Positions 57,290 through 64,000 of a DNA stretch of 64,000 bases are shown here, piece by piece. Below the pieces are notes generated by a model. The model made no database searches, was not told where the DNA came from, and saw nothing but the letters and a program-made list of their open reading frames with translations. Both the position numbers and the translations under genes were made by a program. Source of the DNA: Fasciola hepatica (taxonomy: Eukaryota > Platyhelminthes > Trematoda > Plagiorchiida > Fasciolidae); assembly GCA_948099385.1 (NCBI GenBank), contig CANUEZ040000159.1, forward strand, positions 7,334,501-7,398,500, in the 5' to 3' direction. Each line of letters begins with the position of its first letter. The first letter of the stretch is position 1.

Positions 57290-58640
57290 GTCACCCAAAC
57301 GTATCATCAAACGGAGGGCTGGCAAACGGGACAGGCTGTCCCTATTCACAGGAAGGCACTGGGAGGGCTGACTTTTGGATAAAGCTTCGTGAGTCTTCTG
57401 CCAGCTGTAATAAAGGTCACACAGCGATGCATTCGGGATGAAGTCGCTAGTCAAGTAGGCGACCATGACCTACTGAGAGTGGCGCAACATGGGGTGGACA
57501 AGGGTGAGTCGTGTCTCACGAACCTATTATCCCCCCTAGATGACGTGACAGAATGTCTGGACAAAGGTGGTCAGGTTAGAGTATTATCTGGACCTCCAGA
57601 TGGCTTTCGCCCCGGTAACCCATCCTCTTCCCAGCTCTCAACTGGCAGAGTTACAACTAGTGCCCCCATTGGTGGCATGGTTAATGGATTACCCGAGGAA
57701 CCAGAAATCAATGTTGAAGGTACCACCCTATCCTCTGCGAATTTTAATGGTGAGGTTCCACGGGAATCTGTCCTAGGGCCACGGCTGTTCCTCGTTTTCA
57801 TGAATGGCCTGGTGCGTGAGCTGAGCACCCCTGCTGCTTGCTCGCGGATGATGCCAAGATAGTCGGAAACTCAGCTGACAATGATGCACCATCAGACCTG
57901 GACACTCTCCACACTTGGTCAGTAAAATAGGGCCTCAAGCTTGACAGGTACGTATAACTGCTATTCATTGGTCCTCTAGCCCCGCGGTACCTGGATTCAG
58001 GTGACCCCACGAAATTTCACCAAGCTCCACCGTGAAGGATTTGGGTTTGCCCACCCATGAAGCTTTTAGACCGTCAGCCAAAAGTGCCGCCGTTGCCAGT
58101 AAGGCTAATAGGGCTCTCCGTCAAATCCGAAGGGCTGTTGAACACAGAGATCCCGGAGTAGTAATCCAAATATACGCAACAATTGTCCGACTTTGCCCAG
58201 AATACACTGTGTAGGCACCGGCTCTATCGTTAGGTACGGACAGGCATGTCCTATAGACTGTGCAACGAAGGTTTATACAGACCGCCCCAGGTCTCAAGAA
58301 TCTACCCTATGCAGGGAGATTCGCTATTTTAAGAATCTCCTCCCTTGAGAGGAGACGGAAGAGAGGGGAAGTAGATGAAACATAACCTGCCAAAGGGTGT
58401 CGTTGACCAAAGCACCTCCAATTGAAATTGACAAGAACCCTACCCTGAGGGGAAGTAGCCCTAAGCTAAAGAAGCCCGGAGCAATACAAAGTGTTTGGAC
58501 TAATTTATTCTTCAGAGTAGTTAATGCATGGGATAATCTTTCGGAAGAGGTAGTGATGTCACACACCGTGGTGCAGTTCGAGGCTGGTTCGGACAAGGCT
58601 AGGCCAGCAGTGTTCCTCACTCTTTCTTGAAACCCAAATA
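57290..58640 (+). pseudogene. CR1-like LINE reverse transcriptase relic, third family
   Basis: 57389-57862 reads QRCIRDEVASQVGDHDLLRVAQHGVDKGESCLTNLLS, then in another frame YLDLQMAFAPV (motif A). ESVLGPRLFLVFMNGL follows, and the catalytic ADD region near 57845 is degenerate. 58032-58214 gives KDLGLPTHEAFRPSAKSA and RALRQIRRAVEHRDP. 58397-58630 gives NLFFRVVNAWDNLSEEVVMS, the C-terminal W-N-x-L box. It differs from the LINE of the tandem array at many positions. Confidence 0.8.
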
Positions 58641-59150
58641 ACCTGTTTCTCTCATCATTGACGCCTGTTGCAAGTACTCTCATACATGCCAATTCCACCT
58701 CTCTAAAAGTCTCTAACTCCAGCTCCTACGTGTGTTTAGTTACTTCCTCCGTTGCCCGTTACTCATGTTGTATTCTTCACCCCATCCAGTTTCACGGGTC
58801 AGCACATATTCCGCGGGCATAACCGAGTGTGTTTGTGCTGTGTTCTGGCTTTTACATTGAGTCTCCGCTCTGAAATCGAACCCATCAACCCCAAAAGTGC
58901 CAAGAAAATGCGTTCGCAGTTTAAGCATGGTGAGAAACTGGGGCCAAATCACAAAGGAATCTGGAGTCTAGGTTGCCTGGCTGCAAGCCCTGTGGTCCTG
59001 ACCTGAGCTCACTGTACGAAAAGCTGAACGTCCATTGATTCAGTCCACAAAACCTGTTACCTGACTCCACCTGGCTGGCCTGAGATACAGGAGATCCCAT
59101 TATATCAACGCATCCGGTCAACAACTGCCATCAAGGCCCGGCTCCGTCGG
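58641..59150. other. Unassigned, possibly LINE 3' tail
   Basis: Follows the LINE stop without coding. No tail repeat was identified. Confidence 0.3.
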
Positions 59151-59154
59151 GGAA

Positions 59155-59290
59155 GGCCATTATGGCAACATCCATCATTCACTCTTCAAACACAATTTAG
59201 TGTTCAACTGAAAGCTAGGTGACAAGCGAGATGAATACTTGACCGTTTCTATTGCCCACGCTTAAATTTCTTTTCATATATTCAGTACTC
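59155..59290 (+). repeat. Diverged LTR-B-like relic, 5' half
   Basis: Successive blocks parallel LTR B: a GGCAACATCCATCATTCA start, GTTCAACTGAAAGCT, GACAAGCG and TTGACCGTTTCTATTGCCCACGC. Similarity is clear in order but loose in sequence. The 3' half is not seen. Confidence 0.6.
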
Positions 59291-60139
59291 CGGATACTAA
59301 GTACTAACTGGGTCCTAAGAATGTCCTATGGAACGGGGAAAAAGCCAAATGTTCCGACGCGTGCCAAAAGCCGGTGGAATGGGTGAAGGGTGACTTGTCT
59401 TGAAACAATTTCGTTCCCGCTTACGCTTAGGGGCGACACCGGATGAGATACTAGCTAAGGGAGCTAAAGCTCCAGCCGTCCGCAAGCAGAGCGGTCGAAA
59501 ATGTGTTGTTTAATTGGCGGAAAACAATTGTCTTTCTATCGAGGAGACACAACACGCAGCCCTATGGCACTGAACAACATACAAACTGCCCGGAGCTAAG
59601 TGCCAATTGGTTATGTTTGTTTACGGTTATTTTTGGATAAGAACCTACGCGTTCAATAACTGTCATCTCCAGGTCACGACAACAACTCCCCCCTCGAAAG
59701 GAACCGTCAAAGTGACCCTTCAATTGAACTAAGGGCGTAACGCGCGCAGGTCTCCAATAGCACCACAAGTCTCACATGTCAACGGTCGTCTAGGGAACCA
59801 TGTTACGACGCCATCATCCGCTCGTGCAACCGGTGCAGAAATATTAAAATGCGCGCGGACATAGAGGTCATCTACGAAGCTCTGGCCTAGGTGTCGCTCA
59901 AGAAAATATACGTATGTATACCTCACAAAATAATCCTACACGACCTTCCGGGGATTCTTCAACCCACGGTGTCCGTACATGCAATAGAGAGGCAAAATAA
60001 AGCCCGTGAGCAAACGGCGATGAATAATAACGGAATGAGAGGAAATTACCCCAGCCGACCGGTAATACAGGCAAATATATGAGTGTAAGAAACATTTTCC
60101 TGTTTTTCGAAGTTGTTTTATAAAACGTCAAACAGTGAA
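59291..60139. other. Unassigned sequence
   Basis: No coding is recognised. Minus-strand frames around 59560-59930 lie downstream of the integrase tail and could be its 3' region. Confidence 0.3.
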
Positions 60140-60715
60140 AACAACGTTCAGTGGGGTTGAAAAAGTGAATGTTATCTACGAGACGCTTTGGTTAATGTAC
60201 ATTACGGTCAGATCTCTTCGTTTGCGGCGGCTCCACGGTTCCGAGCTGCGCTGGTTGAGGTTCGGGGTTGGCCTCTTGATGGATGAAGAAACTATTAGTC
60301 CATTATCGCTGAGCCGTGTCTTCTTATCTAGACTATCGTCCGGGTGCGCCACCTTAAAACGGTCGACATGTATAGTTTCATGTCTGTCGTTTTGGCCAAT
60401 AAAGTAAACTCAATTGCGCCGTTGGAGAACCTCATATGGACCTTCTAAAGGCCGCTGTAGAGATATTCTAACGGTATCCACGAGCAGGGCGACGCAGGCG
60501 CAAGTAGACAGTTCGGGTGGAATGTAGGTTGATCGATACTTCGGTCGAGGCGGATGCATTTTCACGAGGCGCATTTCTGCAGCTAACTGTTGAGTGTATG
60601 AGGTACAAGCGTCGTCATTTGCACGACGTTTTGTGAAGTAACCCCTAGGCAACCGAAGAAATTGGCCAAAAGCTAATTCCACAGCTGACGCGTGAATACC
60701 GAGTTTTTAAGCGGA
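60140..60715 (-). pseudogene. Ty3/gypsy integrase C-terminal relic
   Basis: On the minus strand the relic begins near 60710 with HASAVELAFGQFLRLPRG. It continues through YTQQLAAEMRLVK, PELSTCACVALLVDTVR and LEGPYEVLQRRN (GPY/F motif) to a stop at 60410. Across a frame change it goes on with GQNDRHETIHVDRFKVAHPD. No catalytic core is present. The sequence differs from A, B and the 7-kb relic. Confidence 0.75.
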
Positions 60716-61540
60716 AAGCCATCTAAGAGACTGATTGGAAGCACCTGCACCGACTCGGAGCTTCCAGCAGCGACGAGCTAAATCGGGGGTGATTTCTGTA
60801 AGGTTGTATTCTTCGTTTTTGTTGAATCTCATTTTTCTTGATCAAACCTCGGTAATTAGCTCTCCAGCCATTGCCTTAGCCGTTGCTGATTGTTGAGGTT
60901 CGTTTCTCACTTGTCGTTCCCTCCGAGACAGTGGCCTGTTATTCTGTGTGCAATAGCGCGTCGCTGGTGATTCAGCCCAATTCGCGAATTTGCGTTCGAT
61001 TTTCGGGAATTTCAACCAACCAGTTTTTACGTATACGGTTCACGGGCAGGGGAATGGCGCAATTTCGAATAGAAAGCAGATGTCCACTTGTGAATCCAAT
61101 GGCTTCGCCGTTTCAGGAGGAAAGCGTACACTGTCTGGCTCGATGACGGACGTGGAGGACTACGTGACAGTTGACAAGGCCCCTATAAGGCCACTACATT
61201 TTGATTACCGCATTGCTTCCGTCAAATCATTTTTTGTTGCCTTATTTTGTCTTATTTCACGTGCACCACGGCGGGCGTACCAGCCTAATGTAGGGGCGAT
61301 CATATGCGTGAATGTCTTTCACGTGAAATAAATTGGTCGGGTATGGTACGAAAAACTTCGTGACTTGCTACACACCTAGTGAAGTTCAGCAGCTTTGCAA
61401 GATGGAAAGAAAATTGCTTTTGATCCCATCCGTTAGCCATTTATTGTAAGTTACGGTATTATACACAGAAAGGGCCTGAAAACAGGACCAACTGGTTAGT
61501 TCAGTAACCGTTTGATGAGTGCTTTAGCTCCCATTATAGC
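60716..61540. other. Unassigned sequence
   Basis: The longest frame is 60990-61331 (113 codons, plus), with no motif recognised. Confidence 0.35.
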
Positions 61541-61835
61541 AAAGTCCAGGCATTCACTGTTATTGTGTAGTGTTTCTGGAACCCTTGTGAAAGGTGTTAT
61601 AGCAGAAAAAGTGACGCAATCTGCATCGACTGAACGTCAATCTCCAGACAGCCACAAACGCACCCTCACCCCTTCTTTTCCCGATTGTCCCGTCATTCTC
61701 ACAGATTGTGGAAAATACCGCTCTGGTTAACCCATTCCTACATTGCCAAGCATTAGAGTAAAGTAAAAGCGATCCATGTAGTAGGAACAATCGAATAACG
61801 CTTTTAGTCGAAAGATGTTAGGCAAGGGTTAGCGG
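61541..61835 (+). repeat. Diverged LTR-B-like relic
   Basis: Blocks in LTR-B order: ACTGAACGTCAATCTCC, CATTCTCACAGATTGTGG, AATACCGCTCTGGTTAACC, CCAAGCATTAGAGTAAAG, GATCCATGTAGTAGGA. The same orientation as LTR B and collinear over about 200 bases. Much older than the copies in the array. Confidence 0.75.
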
Positions 61836-62560
61836 CCTTACTTTCGTAATTCCGTCATTCATCCGTCTGTCTCCAGTCTTTTTCTCCATGTGGAGGTCGA
61901 TTGGGCACAGCTGACGACGAAAAGCTTAATCCTTGTGTGAGGTAGGAAGCAGCGTCGTGGTAGGTGGTTCAACCCGAAATTCCCTGTTGCACAGTTGCAA
62001 GACGCACATATGAAGGAGGCCCCTAATCAAAGCATCTAAACTCCTGGAGATCAGCAAAATATAACCAGCGCACTAAAGTAGGCGATCCGAGGGAATCTAA
62101 AACGACCGCTATACCGACTGAGTGCTATTCTTCGTGACGTTGGTCTTAGTAGAGGAGGGGGAAGAGCAATGCATAGGTAATCGATAGGAAAGCCGGCAAA
62201 AGGGACGAGGGAAACTGCCCGGAAAACCTCGGGGAATCTTTGGGCTTCAGTTCGCAATTGGATCATTGGAGAACCGGAAATCGGCGTGCAGTGAAATTCA
62301 GGTGGTCCCGATCACTTTCCCCTTTTTTCGTTGCACAGGCTATTTTGTCCTATTCTCCTGTAGTTGTTGAACCTTGGGAGTATTTATTTGTATTGCCGTG
62401 CCAGATTTAGCCGTCTCTATTCGGCACATAACGTTCGCAGCCCGCTGTGGGCGAATAGTCTTCCATCATCATAAAATTGAAATGGTGCCTGCCGTCAGAT
62501 TGACGGCCATGAAGGACATAGATGGCCAAACAGAAAGTCGGACATCATGCAAAAACAAGA
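61836..62560. other. Unassigned sequence
   Basis: No recognised coding or repeat. Confidence 0.35.
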
Positions 62561-62740
62561 ACCAAGAACAAAGGGGTGCTTGTGACTACTGCAAACTGTG
62601 GTACCACAGGACACGCAGTAAAACAGCTAAGAGAGCCTATGAGATTTATGCGAAACATACGTACTTGAAGTGGTTCTGCGTGGATTGCCAATCCATAATA
62701 ATTAATGCTCAGGGTGGTCAGAGGTGTGAAAACTAGTAAT
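62561..62740 (+). pseudogene. PHD-like zinc-finger fragment, probable LINE ORF1
   Basis: The C-terminal part of the frame 62374-62736 reads ACDYCKLWYHRTRSK and then LKWFCVDCQS. This gives Cys-x2-Cys, a Trp-Tyr-His pair and Trp-Phe-Cys-x2-Cys, typical of a PHD finger with one Cys replaced by Arg. The arrangement resembles the fragment at 32.7 kb and fits LINE ORF1. Confidence 0.5.
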
Positions 62741-63760
62741 TGAGACTCGGAAAAGAGTCCCAAAATGAGTGCACAAGTCTGGAGGAAGAAGTTAATAGGG
62801 AAGATCATCGAGCAGGAGGTAAAGCGGAAGACTGACTGGGTAAAGTTAGAGTGAAAAAAGAGTGAAACTGAAGCAGACTGAGAAGCTAACCAGGAGCAAG
62901 TACCTATCTGTCATGAGAGAGGCTGAGGTCAGAAAACCTGCATGCTATAAGAAGCTGATCCAGAAGTCGCCACGAAACTGATGGATTGATTCTACTTAGG
63001 TTTAGCTAAAACAGTCGTTATGCACGGATGGATTTTTCGCTAATCATTTTGTGGCTCATAAGGACCTTAACTACATGAGGATTTTGTTACCACTCAAGAA
63101 TGTAAAGTTACTGAATAGTAGATAATAATTTTGTTTTGATCTACTGTTGGTAAGTTTCTTTCATGTCATTGGTCGACCTGCTCGTTACATTTGGTTAGTG
63201 CAGCTGCCATTTGTAAATTGAGGGCAGGCGCTGCCGTTCGCTTTCACGGTGGCTTGTGCAGTTCGGTTGCTGAGGTGTCTGTCGTTTCGTGGGCCATTCA
63301 GCTGGGGTTCTGCTAACGGTGCCTCTTTCGGAAGCATTCAGCCACGGATTTCACAACGGGCTCGAGTTTCTACACCTGCATTTCACGGACCAATGTGTTA
63401 GCCGGAAAACGAATTCATCAAATACCGCTCACGTAGGCTTCTGGCACATTTGTAATGCGACTTCTGCAGAACTACGTGTGCGTACTATCTCTGGATGGAA
63501 GATGGACGATCACGGATGGGAGAATGCAAAACCGGCCTCAGTGGGCCGCCACTTAGTGATTAGTACCGAGAAGTGAGGTCTTCGTTCAGGTGCATTCGCT
63601 ATCCTTCTCTAGGAAGGTTCGTACACGAATCTCCTTTCAAGTGCGCAAAAAGGGGCGTTGTAGTGTGACGGTTGATGCACGTGGTCGGAGTGGCAAACTT
63701 CTGCTCTCTTCGAAACTATGGCCGAGGCTGCTTCTTACCAATTTCCAAATCTTTGAACTT
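62741..63760. other. Unassigned sequence
   Basis: Includes a frame of 95 codons at 63289-63576 (plus) without recognised motif. Confidence 0.35.
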
Positions 63761-63860
63761 CTGTTCCTCGTATCCCTCTTTTTCCACGTGCTATTATTTT
63801 ATTCTTCGTCGTTATTATTTTTCTTTTTTCTTTATTTCTTCCTCTCTTTCTGATTTTCCA
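63761..63860. repeat. Pyrimidine-rich low-complexity tract
   Basis: Strong T/C bias over about 100 bases. The hydrophobic frame across it is an artefact of composition. Confidence 0.8.
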
Positions 63861-64000
63861 AATTCACTACGGCACCACCAGTTTTGTTCGTTAACGCATC
63901 AGAAGGATGAAAAGCCTTCAGTATCATCCACGGAATCACCTCCACTGTATTCTGTAAGGAGATTCAAAAGAAATTGGGCGTCATGGTCTCACGTTCGATG

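Noticed and set aside
1..64000. Bacterial or phage origin
   Set aside because: LTR retrotransposons, LINEs, Penelope-like elements, microsatellites and lack of dense long genes indicate an animal genome.

Overview
This window is a retrotransposon-dominated piece of a metazoan genome. It is most likely from a parasitic flatworm (cestode or trematode). I infer this from CsRn1-type Ty3/gypsy elements (CHCC Gag box, tRNA-Trp primer site), a Penelope-like element with a GIY-YIG domain, an RTE-type LINE ending in a GAT-repeat tail, and CR1-like LINEs with a PHD-type ORF1. There are no operons, ribosome-binding sites, rRNA or tRNA genes, or CRISPR arrays, and I found no convincing single-copy host gene.

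Region 1 (1-29754) is a tandem array whose unit is itself a nest of transposons. Unit U0 is partial (1-12114), U1 is complete (12115-26729, 14,615 bp) and U2 is truncated (26730-29749). In order, a unit holds a fragment of a LINE-rich ancestral block, an internally deleted Ty3/gypsy element B', a reversed CR1-like LINE RT relic, a complete but dead CsRn1-type element A, a decayed Ty3/gypsy relic, and the 5' part of a second CsRn1-type element B. That last part breaks off inside RT exactly where the next unit begins. U0 carries an extra 1,620-bp duplication with a 639-bp segment copied from position 33504-34142. U1 carries a solo LTR of an unrelated family inside its integrase. U2 ends in a chimeric LTR that looks like the scar of LTR-LTR recombination.

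Region 2 (29755-39350) holds an old Ty3/gypsy RT-RNase H relic (minus strand), PHD-type LINE ORF1 relics, the source of the 639-bp segment, a solo LTR B with a perfect target-site duplication, and a LINE RT relic. It also holds an inverted copy (36636-38960) of the ancestral block that lacks both element A and element B'. This copy is an internal empty-site control for both insertions.

Region 3 (39350-58650) has long stretches of unassigned sequence. It contains a Penelope-like RT (44.5-45.9 kb) and, in the same orientation, a GIY-YIG endonuclease fragment (56.4-56.9 kb), bracketed by inverted repeats of about 200 bp. Between them lie two RTE-type LINE copies, one nearly complete and one lacking its whole RT. 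A CR1-like LINE RT follows at 57.3-58.6 kb.

Region 4 (58650-64000) has ancient diverged LTR-B-like relics, a Ty3/gypsy integrase tail on the minus strand, another PHD-like zinc-finger fragment and a pyrimidine-rich end.

Every transposon protein seen here has at least one lesion, except the integrase reading frame of B' in U2. I did not find a new enzymatic or defence system. The notable content is the rearrangement history written in target-site duplications, an empty site and recombinant LTRs.
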